Shown piece after piece: positions 43,023 to 52,097 of a DNA stretch of 64,000 nt. Source of the DNA: Bryobacterales bacterium (GTDB lineage: Bacteria > Acidobacteriota > Terriglobia > Bryobacterales > Bryobacteraceae); the NCBI GenBank assembly GCA_019261985.1, contig JAFAQY010000118.1, positions 1-64,000 on the forward strand. Reading direction: 5' to 3'. How positions within the stretch are numbered: position 1 is the first letter of the stretch; each line of letters begins with the position of its first letter. The translations under genes and the position numbers were made by a program. The notes below the pieces were generated by a model. The model had not been told where the DNA came from. It saw nothing but the letters and a program-made list of their open reading frames with translations, and made no database searches.

Positions 43023-43937
43023 ATGAGCATGACGCGCGAACTTCTCCTTTCCCTCTCCCGCCAGGCCTGGGTTCGGAGATGGATGGAGACTTCGCCGGTC
43101 TTCCGGAAATTTACGCACCGCTTCGTCGCGGGCGAGACCTTGGAAGACGAGCTAAAGGTTTGCGCCCGGCTGGCTAACGCCGGCTACCTTTCCTCCGTCG
43201 ATCACTTGGGTGAAAACGTAACTTCGGTTGAGGAAGGCGGCGCGGCCCGCGACGCCTACATGCAGGCGCTGGATCAGATCTCCGCGCGAGGCCTTCCAGC
43301 GACAATTTCGCTAAAGCTAACCCAAATGGGGCTCGATTTTTCGGAAGAGTCTTGCCTGGAAAATGTCCGCGCGCTCGCGCGCCGGGCCAGCGCGGCCGGA
43401 ACGCGGGTAGAGATCGACATGGAATCCACGGCCTACACCGATCGAACGTTGAAAATCGTCGAGCAAGTCGCTGAGGAGTGCGGTTGCGTGCGGGCTGTAA
43501 TCCAGGCCTATCTGTTCCGTAGCGCGGACGATATCAAATTCCTGAACAGTCTTCATATTCCCGTGCGGCTGTGCAAGGGAGCTTACCTTGAGCCGCACAC
43601 GGCAGCGTTCGCCGCAAAGGCCGACGTGGACCGGACGTATCTCACGTTGATGAAGATGTTGCTCGATAACGGGACCTATCCTGCCCTGGCAACGCATGAC
43701 GAGCGGATTCAGGGAGAAGCGCTCCGCTACGCTCGAGAGCGCGGGCTGCCTAAGGACCGGTTCGAATTTCAAATGCTGTATGGCATCCGCCGCGACTTAC
43801 AGAAGCGTCTCGTGGATCAGGGCTACCGAGTGCGGCTGTATGTGCCGTATGGAACGGCTTGGTATGCCTATTTCATGCGCCGGCTCGCCGAGCGCCCGGC
43901 GAACCTGCTATTCCTGATTCGCAACATTTTCCGCTGA
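43023..43937 (+). CDS. putA: Proline dehydrogenase, monofunctional
   Basis: A 304-residue FAD enzyme that oxidises proline to pyrroline-5-carboxylate and passes electrons to quinone. Signatures: SLKLTQMGLDFS, VEIDMESTAYTD, RLCKGAYLEP, FEFQMLYGIRRDLQ and RLYVPYGTAWYAYFMRRLAE. It is a single-domain form, like that of Thermus, without the aldehyde dehydrogenase part of PutA, so the symbol refers to the activity only. The 3' end overlaps the convergent ribBA gene by 30 bp. Confidence 0.93.
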   Translation: MSMTRELLLSLSRQAWVRRWMETSPVFRKFTHRFVAGETLEDELKVCARLANAGYLSSVDHLGENVTSVEEGGAARDAYMQALDQISARGLPATISLKLTQMGLDFSEESCLENVRALARRASAAGTRVEIDMESTAYTDRTLKIVEQVAEECGCVRAVIQAYLFRSADDIKFLNSLHIPVRLCKGAYLEPHTAAFAAKADVDRTYLTLMKMLLDNGTYPALATHDERIQGEALRYARERGLPKDRFEFQMLYGIRRDLQKRLVDQGYRVRLYVPYGTAWYAYFMRRLAERPANLLFLIRNIFR

Positions 43938-45020
43938 AGATGTCATTGAACTTGTAAGCGGCGTTGAGCCGGTGATCTCGATTCCGAATGCATCCAGCCC
44001 CACGACTTTGCGCGGATGATTGGTCAGCAGGCGAATCGTGGTGAGGCCGAGATCCGCGAGAATCTGCGCGCCAATTCCGCTTTCCTGAATCGGCCGCTGG
44101 TCGCTGCGCGGCGAGTGTTTCCGCTCGCCCATTCCGGTTTCGTGCAAATAGACCAAGACGCCCGAACCCTCCTGGGCGATTTGTTCCAGCGATGCTTCGA
44201 GCGCGGTATGGCAATCGCACTCGGTCGAGCCGAAGACATCCCCGGCCACGCAGCGGGCATGCATCCGCACCAGCACGTTTTCCTTACCCGCGATTTCTCC
44301 CCGCACCAGCGCCATGTGCTGCTCGCCATCGATGGTGCTAACGAAGGTGATGGTTTTGAAATCGCCGAATTCAGTGCGGACGCAGCCTTCGCCGCGGCGC
44401 TCCAGGAAACGCTCCGTGCGGTGACGGTAGCGTATCAGGGTCGCTACAGAAATCATCTTCAGGCCGTGTTTTTCGCAAAATTTCGCAAGCTGCGGGACAC
44501 GCGCCATCGTGCCGTCTTCGTTCATGATTTCGCAGATCACGCCGCCGGGTTGCAATTTCGCCAGCCCCGTCAGATCCACCGCGGCTTCGGTCTGCCCGGC
44601 CCTCACCAAAACACCGCCCTCGCGCGCGCGCAACGGAAACACGTGCCCGGGGCGGGCAAGGTCGCGCGGCCGGCAATTCGAGCGCATCGCGGTACGGATG
44701 GTGTGCGCGCGGTCGGCGGCGGAAATGCCCGTGGTGACACCTTCGGCAGCATCGATCGATTCGCAGAAAGCAGTTCCGAAGCGGGATGTGTTCATCGGCG
44801 AAACCAGCGGCAAATGAAGGGCATCGCAGCGCTCCGGCGCGAGCGCGAGGCAGATCAGCCCTCGCCCGTGCAACGCCATGAAATTGATCGCCTCGGGCGT
44901 GACGAATTCGGCGGCCATGGTGAGATCGCCTTCATTCTCCCGGTCCTCGTCGTCGACCACGATGAGCATGTGCCCGGCGCGGATCTCTTCAATGGCCTCT
45001 GGAATCGTGGCAAATGGCAT
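43908..45020 (-). CDS. ribBA: RibBA: DHBP synthase with altered GTP cyclohydrolase II-like half
   Basis: A 370-residue riboflavin-pathway protein. The first half (about 1-200) is an intact 3,4-dihydroxy-2-butanone-4-phosphate synthase: [57 protein letters not shown]. The second half keeps the zinc cysteines of GTP cyclohydrolase II ([16 protein letters not shown]) and the ending [20 protein letters not shown], but the catalytic loop usually reading EGRxIGL and the following segment are replaced by a short [20 protein letters not shown]. The first activity is likely, the second doubtful. It overlaps the proline dehydrogenase gene by 30 bp at its 3' end. Confidence 0.88.
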   Translation of the reverse strand: MPFATIPEAIEEIRAGHMLIVVDDEDRENEGDLTMAAEFVTPEAINFMALHGRGLICLALAPERCDALHLPLVSPMNTSRFGTAFCESIDAAEGVTTGISAADRAHTIRTAMRSNCRPRDLARPGHVFPLRAREGGVLVRAGQTEAAVDLTGLAKLQPGGVICEIMNEDGTMARVPQLAKFCEKHGLKMISVATLIRYRHRTERFLERRGEGCVRTEFGDFKTITFVSTIDGEQHMALVRGEIAGKENVLVRMHARCVAGDVFGSTECDCHTALEASLEQIAQEGSGVLVYLHETGMGERKHSPRSDQRPIQESGIGAQILADLGLTTIRLLTNHPRKVVGLDAFGIEITGSTPLTSSMTSSAENVANQE

Positions 45021-45023
45021 AGG

Positions 45024-45530
45024 TTATCTTTCGGACGGAAAATCCGCGAATAGCTCGTTCAAGCGAAGCACCAGCTCGCCCGTATTCAGCGCCCCTCCGC
45101 GATCGATGTGCACCGGCTCTCCGCCTTTGTGGTACTCCCAAGCCGTTCTCTTTTCGGGATCGATCACCCAGCAGTAGGGCACGCCCCAGTTGTGATAATC
45201 CTCGCATTTCGCGAATGTGCTGCCTAGGCGGTCTTCGGGGAAAAGAATTTCGATGCACAACAAGACTGGCCTAGCTGGGTAGGGTAGCTCGATCTCGCGC
45301 GCAACTGCGACGTCGGGCACCAGGAATTTCTCCGACCGGACTCGCAAGGTCAGTTCCGAGAGGGGATATACGCCCTGGCTTCGCATTAGCGGACAAATCG
45401 TGACTTGCGTCAAAGCATGGAGTGTGGTGGCCATTGGTTTCGGGTACAGCACTCCGTCGATATACTCGCAGTTCGGCTTCCCCGTCCGGCGGAGATACTC
45501 CTCAACGGAAACAAGCGTGGTGGTACTCAT
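45024..45530 (-). CDS. Uma2-family (DUF820) nuclease-like protein
   Basis: A 168-residue protein of the restriction-endonuclease-like Uma2 family. [20 protein letters not shown] opens it; FLVPDVAVA and [13 protein letters not shown] supply the acidic residues of the nuclease core, followed by [20 protein letters not shown]. The family is abundant in cyanobacteria and acidobacteria and its biological role is unclear. The gene ends... upstream of ribBA with 3 bp between its stop and the ribBA start, so the two are probably co-transcribed. Confidence 0.85.
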   Translation of the reverse strand: MSTTTLVSVEEYLRRTGKPNCEYIDGVLYPKPMATTLHALTQVTICPLMRSQGVYPLSELTLRVRSEKFLVPDVAVAREIELPYPARPVLLCIEILFPEDRLGSTFAKCEDYHNWGVPYCWVIDPEKRTAWEYHKGGEPVHIDRGGALNTGELVLRLNELFADFPSER

Positions 45531-45600
45531 AATTTTGTTGCCTACATTCTACCTATACCGCATGTCCGCAAAAGCGGACAGCTTTTGACGAAAGCGGACA

Positions 45601-45713
45601 GTGGGGCAGGTTGCCCAACCTGCGGCGGGTTGCTAACCCGCCTGTGCGCGTCTTTAACTAAAGCGGCCCAGCGCGATTGGCAATCGCGCGCAGGATCGCA
45701 TCCTGCCCCACCC
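45601..45713 (+). repeat. Composite palindromic element (copy B)
   Basis: Outer ends GTGGGGCAGG and CCTGCCCCAC are exact inverted repeats. Inside are four hairpins: GCAGGTTG-CC-CAACCTGC (45606-45623), GGCGGGTT-GCT-AACCCGCC (45624-45642), a linker of about 28 bp, GCGCGATT-GGC-AATCGCGC (45671-45689) and GCAGGAT-CGC-ATCCTGC (from 45690). It lies between the divergent Uma2 and TolC-type genes. The arrangement is the reverse complement of copy D at 55675-55784. Confidence 0.85.
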
Positions 45714-45750
45714 GGTTTACTGGAACTGAAATTGCGCATCCCCGCTAGTT

Positions 45751-47646
45751 ATGAATCGAATCCTTGTGACGATCGCCATACTGTCAGTGATATCTCAGGC
45801 GGCGGAAATCTCCGTCCAAGAGCCGCCCCCCAGGCGCCTGGTTGGGCCTCTCCTTCGCCCGTTTCACATCGAGCGGCGGAACGTCGGGCCGGCCCAACTG
45901 ACCGATTCCCCGCGCCTCGAACAGCTCATCCGCGGCGGCAACCTGTACCTCTCGGTCCGCGATGTCATCGCGCTGGCGCTCGAAAACAATATCGATATCG
46001 CCATTCAGCGGTACGGACCATTCTTGCAGCAGGAAGTGTTGCGGCGAGCCGAGGGGGGCGCTCCGTTGCGCAATGTGGGCGTCAACATCCTGCCCGGGCC
46101 GCAAAGTGTCAGCCTTGCCGGCGTAAGCGTCAACGCCGTCGGATTATCCGACACCGGCGCCATCAGTTCCGGCGCGGGCATCGTTACTTCCATCGGAACC
46201 CCACCCCCGTCTCTCGATCCCAACCTCTTCGCAGGTGTCAGTTTCGCGCATCAGACCACGCCGTTATCGGTCACCGCTCTCAGCCTGGTTCCGGCGCTGA
46301 TTACCAACACGCAAGCTTTCCAGATTTCCTACGCGCAGTCGTTCGTTACGGGCACATTGGCGCAATTGAATTTTTACGGCTCGCACACTTCGCTCAACAG
46401 CCCGGCGAACGTCCTCAATCCCTTTACCCAGGGCACGCTGGAGCTATACGTAAACCAAAACCTGCTGCAGGGCTGGGGCGCGGCGGTCAACAACCGCTAC
46501 ATTCGGGTTGCGAAGAACAATCTCAAGGTCACCGACCTGCAATTTCAGCAGCAGGTAGTCACTACGGTGTCCGCGGTCCTGAATCTGTATTGGGACCTGG
46601 TGAGTTTCAATGACGACGTCCGCATCAAACAGGACGCTCTGGAAACGGCGCAAAAGCTTTTCGAAGACAATCAGAAGCAAGCGGAACTCGGCACTCTTCC
46701 GGGCATCGAAGTGACCCGCGCCGCGGCGCAGGTCTCGGCCAGTAAGGAAGACCTCCTGATCGCACAAACCAACGTCGCGCAGCAAGAGATCGTCCTAAAG
46801 AACGCCCTCAGCCGGACAGGCATCGCAAGCGCGCGGATGGATGAGGTCCACATCGTCACACTGGACACAATCATGGTTCCGGAGAAAGAGGACGACTTGC
46901 GGCCCACCCCCGAACTAGTCGACTACGCGCTGGCTCACCGGCCCGAAATCGAGAAAACTAAGATTAACCTGGAAAGCAGCAAAATCGGAGCCATCGGCAC
47001 GAAAAATGCGCTGCTGCCGAATCTTTCCGCATTTGTCGACGTGTCGAATAACGGTCTGACAGGCGCCGCGAACGCGCTCAACATCATCCCCGGAAATGTT
47101 CCCGACCCCGCCATCGTCGGCGGCTTCGGAACCCTGCTCGGTCAGATCTTTCAACGGCATTATCCCAACTATTCCGCCGGATTCTCGCTCAGCATTCCAT
47201 TCCGTAACCGCGCCCCGCAGGCGGACTACGTCGCCGACCAGCTCCAATTGCGGCAGAACGAATTGCAGCTCCAGCGCGCGATGAGTCAGGTGCGCGTGGA
47301 GGTGAGAAATGTCGTCATCGGGTTGCAGCAGGCTCGAGCGCGTTATGAAACGGCCGTGGCCACAAGAGTGCTCGCCGAGCAAACTCTGGAGGCCGAGCAG
47401 AACCGGTTTAAATTCGGCGAGTCCACTCCGGCGGCAGTGATTCAGGCGCAGCGGGATCTCGCGGGATTTCAGAGCAGCGAAGTGCAAGCGATGGCGAACT
47501 ACACGCACGCGAAGATTGCATTCGATCAGGCAATCGGGCGAACGCTTGAAGTAAACGGAATTTCTGTAGCGGAGGCACAGGCAGGCCAGGTTGCGCGGCC
47601 GTCCGCGATCCCGCCGGCAGTACAGGATGGGAGGACGAAGCAATGA
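45751..47646 (+). CDS. TolC-family outer-membrane efflux protein (first of pair)
   Basis: A 631-residue outer-membrane factor with a signal peptide (1-18, ISQAAE). The OEP repeats are LSVRDVIALALENNIDIAIQ near residue 68 and long coiled-coil helices such as DALETAQKLFEDNQKQAELG, with the second half repeating the pattern (FSLSIPFRNRAPQADYVADQ; TRVLAEQTLEAEQNRFKFGE). It is longer than E. coli TolC (about 470), mainly through a Gly/Ser/Thr-rich insert at about 110-190. It forms a periplasm-spanning exit duct with an inner-membrane exporter not encoded next to it. Its stop overlaps the next start (ATGA). Confidence 0.88.
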   Translation: MNRILVTIAILSVISQAAEISVQEPPPRRLVGPLLRPFHIERRNVGPAQLTDSPRLEQLIRGGNLYLSVRDVIALALENNIDIAIQRYGPFLQQEVLRRAEGGAPLRNVGVNILPGPQSVSLAGVSVNAVGLSDTGAISSGAGIVTSIGTPPPSLDPNLFAGVSFAHQTTPLSVTALSLVPALITNTQAFQISYAQSFVTGTLAQLNFYGSHTSLNSPANVLNPFTQGTLELYVNQNLLQGWGAAVNNRYIRVAKNNLKVTDLQFQQQVVTTVSAVLNLYWDLVSFNDDVRIKQDALETAQKLFEDNQKQAELGTLPGIEVTRAAAQVSASKEDLLIAQTNVAQQEIVLKNALSRTGIASARMDEVHIVTLDTIMVPEKEDDLRPTPELVDYALAHRPEIEKTKINLESSKIGAIGTKNALLPNLSAFVDVSNNGLTGAANALNIIPGNVPDPAIVGGFGTLLGQIFQRHYPNYSAGFSLSIPFRNRAPQADYVADQLQLRQNELQLQRAMSQVRVEVRNVVIGLQQARARYETAVATRVLAEQTLEAEQNRFKFGESTPAAVIQAQRDLAGFQSSEVQAMANYTHAKIAFDQAIGRTLEVNGISVAEAQAGQVARPSAIPPAVQDGRTKQ

Positions 47647-49649
47647 GGTCGCAGCGTGTGGGGCGGGTTGCCAAACCCGCCACGGATTGCCAACCCGCCT
47701 GGCCGGGCGTTACGAAGATTCGAACGCGCGATTGGCAATCGCGCGCGGGTTGGCAACCCGCCCTACTCGCCTGTCTCGTGCCCGCATTATTCGCCCAGCA
47801 GCCGTTCGTGGAGCGGCCGAAAAGCTCCGTGTTTTGGCGCCCCTATCAAGCTCCGACCGTGCCTCCCTCCCGGACCACCAACTCAGACAGGCTGTACGGC
47901 CTTATTCGCGCCGGCAAGCTCTACCTTACCCTCCAGGACGCCATCGGATTGGCCATCGAAAACAATCTCGATCTGGAAATCGACCGCTACGGGCCGCTCG
48001 CGGCCGAATGGAACTTCCAGCGCCAGCAAGCGGGCGGCCCACTCAAGGGCGTCCCCAATGGCAACACTTTTGTCAACCAAATCACAGCGGGTCAAGGAAT
48101 CAATGGAGCCATACAAAGCGCGGGTCTTTCCTCCGGCAACGCGAGCGGAGGCGGCGGCAACACTAATACCCAAATCTCGCAGGTTGGCCCCATTACTCCC
48201 AACCTCGATACCGTCGCGCAAAATACCAGCGCCTGGGCTCATCTCACGTATCCTCAGCCCAATGCAATCCTGAGCCAGACCACTGCCCTTGTCGACGTCA
48301 CGAGCCGTTTCAATTCGTTTGTGCAAGAGGGTCTTGTTTCCGGCGGATTCGCTCAGGTCTCGATGAACATGTCGTATCTGAATGAAAACAGTCCCAACGA
48401 TGTGATCAATCCGTCGTGGGCTCCGATCGCGCAGGTTTATGTGCGCCACAGCCTGCTCAATGGGTTCGGCACGGGAGTCAACAGCCGGTTTATCCGCGTG
48501 GCCCAGGGTCAAATCGGAGCAGCGCGCGAAACCTTTCGCGCGCAGTTGCTCGCCCTGGTTGCGAATATCGCGAACCTCTATTGGGATCTGGTCATTGCGG
48601 GCGAGGATCTGAAGGCGAAGCAGGGGACGCTTGAGATCGCGCAGAAGTTTCTGGATGACACCAAGGCCCGGATTCAACTGGGAGAAATCGCCGGCTTCGA
48701 AGTTTTCCGCGCGCAGACCGAGTTTTCTTCGCGGCGTCAGGAGGTGGCCATTGCCGAAGCCAACGTGCTTCAGCGCGAAGTTCTGTTAAAGGACGCTCTC
48801 AGCCGGAATGGACTCGCCGATCTGGCGCTGGATGAAGCGGAAATCGTGCCATTGGACCGTATCCAAGTACCGGAATCCGACGATCTCCCGTCGTTGCGCG
48901 AACTGGTGATGAAAGCGATGGCTCTCCGCCCGGACGTGGCGCTGGCCAAAATCGGAGATGAGAGTCAGCGTATTTCCGCGGAGGGAACCGCGAATGGCAT
49001 TCTGCCTTCCCTTCAGGCTGCCGCCGCCGCGTCCGCCCGAGGCTTGGCGGGTACCCCGAATCCAGCCGCCGGCGCGGCTCCGAACCCGCAAATCGTCGGA
49101 GGGCTAGGAACGGCATTCGCGCAAACCTTCACAGGCGACTTCACCGGCAGGCAAGGCACGTTACTGTTCTCGGCGCCATTCAAGAATCATGTCGCGCAGG
49201 CGGATTACGGCATCGATCAGTTACAGCTCAGCCAGGGCGATTTGATAGAGCGCCGGAATCAGAACCAATTGGTGGTGGATATTTCGAATCAGATGATCGC
49301 GCTGCGGCAAGCCCGCGCGCGCTATTCGCAGGCTGTCGCCACGCGAGTCTTAGAGGAGCAGTTGCTCGATAAGGAACAGCAGCAGTTTTTGCTGGGAGGA
49401 TCGGCGATCGAGAACGTCGTTGCGGCGGCGCGCAGCCTGGCCGCGGCGCAGTATGCCGAAGTCGCGGCGCTCGGCGGTTATAGCCGGGCGCGCGTGGCGT
49501 TGGATCAGGTGCTTGGGCAGACGCTGGAAGTAAATCGCGTGTCCGTGGATGACGCGCTCGGCGCGGCTCCTAGCGGTCCCGCTCGGTCACCAGGTCCGTC
49601 ACGGCCATCAACGCCCGCTGGTACGGCGAATCGGGAAACCCGGCGATAA
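47643..49649 (+). CDS. TolC-family outer-membrane efflux protein (second of pair, repeat in N-terminus)
   Basis: A 668-residue outer-membrane factor paralogous to the previous one: LTLQDAIGLAIENNLDLEID, KQGTLEIAQKFLDDTKARIQ, LFSAPFKNHVAQADYGIDQL, and TRVLEEQLLDKEQQQFLLGG. The start overlaps the upstream stop (ATGA), so this start is well supported. Residues 6-41 are the translation of a palindromic element; the signal core LLACLVPALFA (41-51) comes only after it. No other start keeps that core. The C-terminus (SGPARSPGPSRPSTPAGTAN) is atypical and reads 80 bp into the convergent polyprenyl synthase gene, as if the original stop were lost. Confidence 0.85.
   Translation: MRSQRVGRVAKPATDCQPAWPGVTKIRTRDWQSRAGWQPALLACLVPALFAQQPFVERPKSSVFWRPYQAPTVPPSRTTNSDRLYGLIRAGKLYLTLQDAIGLAIENNLDLEIDRYGPLAAEWNFQRQQAGGPLKGVPNGNTFVNQITAGQGINGAIQSAGLSSGNASGGGGNTNTQISQVGPITPNLDTVAQNTSAWAHLTYPQPNAILSQTTALVDVTSRFNSFVQEGLVSGGFAQVSMNMSYLNENSPNDVINPSWAPIAQVYVRHSLLNGFGTGVNSRFIRVAQGQIGAARETFRAQLLALVANIANLYWDLVIAGEDLKAKQGTLEIAQKFLDDTKARIQLGEIAGFEVFRAQTEFSSRRQEVAIAEANVLQREVLLKDALSRNGLADLALDEAEIVPLDRIQVPESDDLPSLRELVMKAMALRPDVALAKIGDESQRISAEGTANGILPSLQAAAAASARGLAGTPNPAAGAAPNPQIVGGLGTAFAQTFTGDFTGRQGTLLFSAPFKNHVAQADYGIDQLQLSQGDLIERRNQNQLVVDISNQMIALRQARARYSQAVATRVLEEQLLDKEQQQFLLGGSAIENVVAAARSLAAAQYAEVAALGGYSRARVALDQVLGQTLEVNRVSVDDALGAAPSGPARSPGPSRPSTPAGTANRETRR
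47658..47765 (+). repeat. Composite palindromic element inside a coding region (copy C)
   Basis: GTGGGGCGGGTTGCCAAACC opens the element; hairpins follow as in copy B: CGGGTTTGGCAACCCG-type, a decayed second one, a linker of about 25 bp, CGCGCGATT-GGC-AATCGCGCG, and CGGGTT-GGC-AACCCG, ending CCTAC. The length is 108 bp, exactly 36 codons, and it lies within codons 6-41 of the second TolC-type gene without a stop in that frame. Confidence 0.8.
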
Positions 49650-50571
49650 TCTCGCGCGCCTTCTCGGTGAAAGCCTGAGCGCGCTGCTGCGCGCGCTCAA
49701 TGCCGTTATGCCGGTGTAGAATCTGCAGAATCTTTCCGAACGGAACCTGGTCGTAGTTGCCGTCCGCGAGCACCGTTTCGACCAGCCCTCGTTCCTCCGG
49801 CGTGGCCTCTTCCATCGAGTAAATCAAGGGCAGCGTCACCTTACCCTCGCGAAGGTCGTTACCCACCGGCTTGCCGAGAATCTTCTCGCGAGACGTAAAA
49901 TCAAGCACATCGTCGATTAGCTGGAAAGCGATGCCCAGGTTCCAGGCATATTCGCCCAACCCCGCCTCGGCCGATTCTTTCGCGCCCTGCGCCAGGGCGC
50001 CCAGGCGCGCGCAAGCGGAAAAAAGGCTCGCCGTCTTGCGGTCGACCAGCTCCATGTAATCGGCTTCGGTAACGCCGATTTTGCCGATGCGCTCCAACTG
50101 CAGCAGCTCGCCCTCCACCATCATTTGGGTGAGATTTATCAGCAGATCGAGGATGGGGAAATTTCGCTCGCGCAGCGCGATCTGAAACGCCTGCATGTAA
50201 AGCCAATCGCCCGCGAGAACGGACGTGTGATTCCCCCAAACGATGTTGATCGACGGCCGGCCTCGCCGCGTCTTCGCCAGGTCGATCACGTCATCATGCA
50301 CCAGCGTCGCGGTGTGAATCATCTCCACAACCGCCGCCATGCGGATCAGACTGGGATTCGATTCGCCGAACAAACGCCCGCACAACAAAACCAGGATTGG
50401 CCGGAGCCGCTTGCCGCCGCCGGATTGCAAATATTGGCCGATATAAGTGATCGCATCGACGGAAGCCACCGACTCAAGTCCGATTTCCCGCTCCGCCTGG
50501 GCGAGATCTTCGCGCACTAAATCAAAGATTTCTATCGCGGTTAGTGCTTGACCGATCTTTCCGAAAGTCAT
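49570..50571 (-). CDS. Polyprenyl diphosphate synthase (trans-isoprenyl)
   Basis: A 333-residue enzyme that extends allylic diphosphates with isopentenyl diphosphate, probably to a C35-C50 chain for menaquinone or ubiquinone. GGGKRLRPILVLL binds substrate; HDDVIDLAKTRRG is the first Asp-rich motif and QLIDDVLDFT the second; VGNDLREGKVTLPLIYSM follows. Residues Ala and Glu before the first motif (MIHTATLVHDDVID) suggest a long product. The 3' end overlaps the convergent TolC-type gene by 80 bp. Confidence 0.92.
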   Translation of the reverse strand: MTFGKIGQALTAIEIFDLVREDLAQAEREIGLESVASVDAITYIGQYLQSGGGKRLRPILVLLCGRLFGESNPSLIRMAAVVEMIHTATLVHDDVIDLAKTRRGRPSINIVWGNHTSVLAGDWLYMQAFQIALRERNFPILDLLINLTQMMVEGELLQLERIGKIGVTEADYMELVDRKTASLFSACARLGALAQGAKESAEAGLGEYAWNLGIAFQLIDDVLDFTSREKILGKPVGNDLREGKVTLPLIYSMEEATPEERGLVETVLADGNYDQVPFGKILQILHRHNGIERAQQRAQAFTEKAREIIAGFPDSPYQRALMAVTDLVTERDR

Positions 50572-50693
50572 TGATTACATGAGTCTAACAGAGGCCGGTC
50601 CGATGCTTTTCGGTGGAGCGAGACGGCCCGGTTTGGGTCGTCGGTTTTTTCACAGTGTCAAGAATGGCAGGCCAAAGCCTTGCCCGCGGCGCT

Positions 50694-51368
50694 TTACTTG
50701 CGACTCGAATATTTATTCAGCTCAGCCAGGAAATCGGAGGCTGCCGCTGGAGGCGCGGTATCTCCGGTGACAATGTCGCGGTTCTTAATATCTTTGCCAT
50801 AGAGCTCTTTATTCCAGCCCGCATCTTCGCGAAGCGTGGAACCGTTCAACGACACGCCCGCGAATAAACCACGCGATCGCGACCACGTCAGGATTTCCGC
50901 GGTTAACGCGGCATCGGTTTCGGCCTGCGTGGAGCGGCCTACTGGACCCGCGGCAGCGGTGGCGTCGCCACCGATAGTGAACTTGGTGGAAAGCAGGCGG
51001 TCCATGCCTTTTTGGTTCATGATCAGCATGAAAACGTCAGTTTCATTGCCTCCAATCTGAAAGCCAAAGCTGCCGCCTTCGATCCGCATAGCAGCGGGAG
51101 CCGACCAGCCCACGCCATCTTTCTTACGGCAAGCGGCAAAACCTCGCCCATACTTGACTCCAACGATAAAGCCGCCGGCCTTCTCCCCAGGAATGACAAC
51201 GATACACTGGGCCTTTTCCAGCAGCGTTTGCGGGATCGACTTGTCCGGCGTGTCCATAACCTCTTTGAAAGAGGAAGTGGCCGCAGCCAGGCGTTTGGCG
51301 GCGTCCGAATCAGCCGCGCTCAGCAATCCCGCCATAGTGGCAAACAAAACCGTGAGTCTAAATCGCAC
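50694..51368 (-). CDS. Exported SYLF-domain (Ysc84-like) protein
   Basis: A 224-residue secreted protein with a signal peptide (1-18, LLSAAD) and a SYLF/Ysc84 domain: LLEKAQCIVVIPGEKAGGFI, GRGFAACRKKDGVGWSAPAA, FGFQIGGNETDVFMLIMN and a C-terminal SRSRGLFAGVSLNGSTL. The domain binds lipids in eukaryotes; in bacteria its role is unclear. The start is GTG at 51368, with AGGAGG 7 bp upstream. No operon partner is evident. Confidence 0.88.
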   Translation of the reverse strand: MRFRLTVLFATMAGLLSAADSDAAKRLAAATSSFKEVMDTPDKSIPQTLLEKAQCIVVIPGEKAGGFIVGVKYGRGFAACRKKDGVGWSAPAAMRIEGGSFGFQIGGNETDVFMLIMNQKGMDRLLSTKFTIGGDATAAAGPVGRSTQAETDAALTAEILTWSRSRGLFAGVSLNGSTLREDAGWNKELYGKDIKNRDIVTGDTAPPAAASDFLAELNKYSSRK

Positions 51369-51434
51369 TAGATCCCTCCTGCGGAACTCTCGTTATCGAT
51401 GATCGCACAGGTGAATTCGGCAAGTGGGGTCAGC

Positions 51435-51977
51435 TTATTGCTGTGCGGCTTGCGGCGCATTAGGGGGTTGCGCGCCGCGGGGCGGCCTGGGACCACGCGC
51501 GCCTGCTCCGGGAGATCCTAATGAGCGGTTCAGCGCACGATCCATCAACGTTTTCTGGTCGGCGGTCAGCGATCCATAGATTTTCGCCAGTGCCTTGGCT
51601 TCGGTAGAGGTCCGCTGCTGATGCAAAGCCGCTAGATTCTGGCTAATGCGCTCGATTCCTGCCTCATCGCCCGTCTTAACAGCGGCGCCAAGCTGCGTTC
51701 GCAAATCGCGCTCCTGCTGGGCCGCTCCCTTCAGGATCACCTTTGCTTCTTCGATGGCGGTGTGCGCGGTGCTCTGTTGTGCGGCGTTCAAGTTCAGCGC
51801 TTGGGTCAAGCGCTGTTCCGCTCTTGGATTCGCAATCCCTCCAGGACCGTCCAGCCACAATCCGCGGCCTCCGGGTCCTCCTCGAGGACGCGGTGCGGTT
51901 TGAGAAGGTGACTGAGCCTGCTGAGCCGATACCAGCCCGCAGAAACAAATGGAAAACGCTATTAGTGCCTTGATCAT
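51435..51977 (-). CDS. Exported Spy/CpxP-like (LTXXQ) protein
   Basis: A 180-residue small periplasmic protein with a signal peptide (1-18, GLVSAQ), a Pro/Gly/Arg-rich segment (25-50) and a helical middle with LTQALNLNAAQQSTAHTAIE and LTADQKTLMDRALN, the LTxxQ pattern of Spy, CpxP and zinc-resistance proteins. Such proteins are envelope chaperones or stress sensors. The C-terminus is again Gly/Pro/Ala-rich and probably disordered. Assignment to the family is by motif only. Confidence 0.7.
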   Translation of the reverse strand: MIKALIAFSICFCGLVSAQQAQSPSQTAPRPRGGPGGRGLWLDGPGGIANPRAEQRLTQALNLNAAQQSTAHTAIEEAKVILKGAAQQERDLRTQLGAAVKTGDEAGIERISQNLAALHQQRTSTEAKALAKIYGSLTADQKTLMDRALNRSLGSPGAGARGPRPPRGAQPPNAPQAAQQ

Positions 51978-52097
51978 TCGAATCTCGCCTTTCGAGTAGC
52001 GCGCAACTGAACGCGACGGCAGCGTTGTTTTTAACGAGTGGAGGCCGCCGCGTCCAGTGCGCTTGCCTACATTAGACGAGCCGTCGAAATGGATGTA

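Noticed and set aside
45405-46613. Plus-strand open frame of 402 codons
   Set aside because: It overlaps the TolC-type gene in another frame and translates the composite palindrome; its sequence is low in hydrophobic residues and has no motif.
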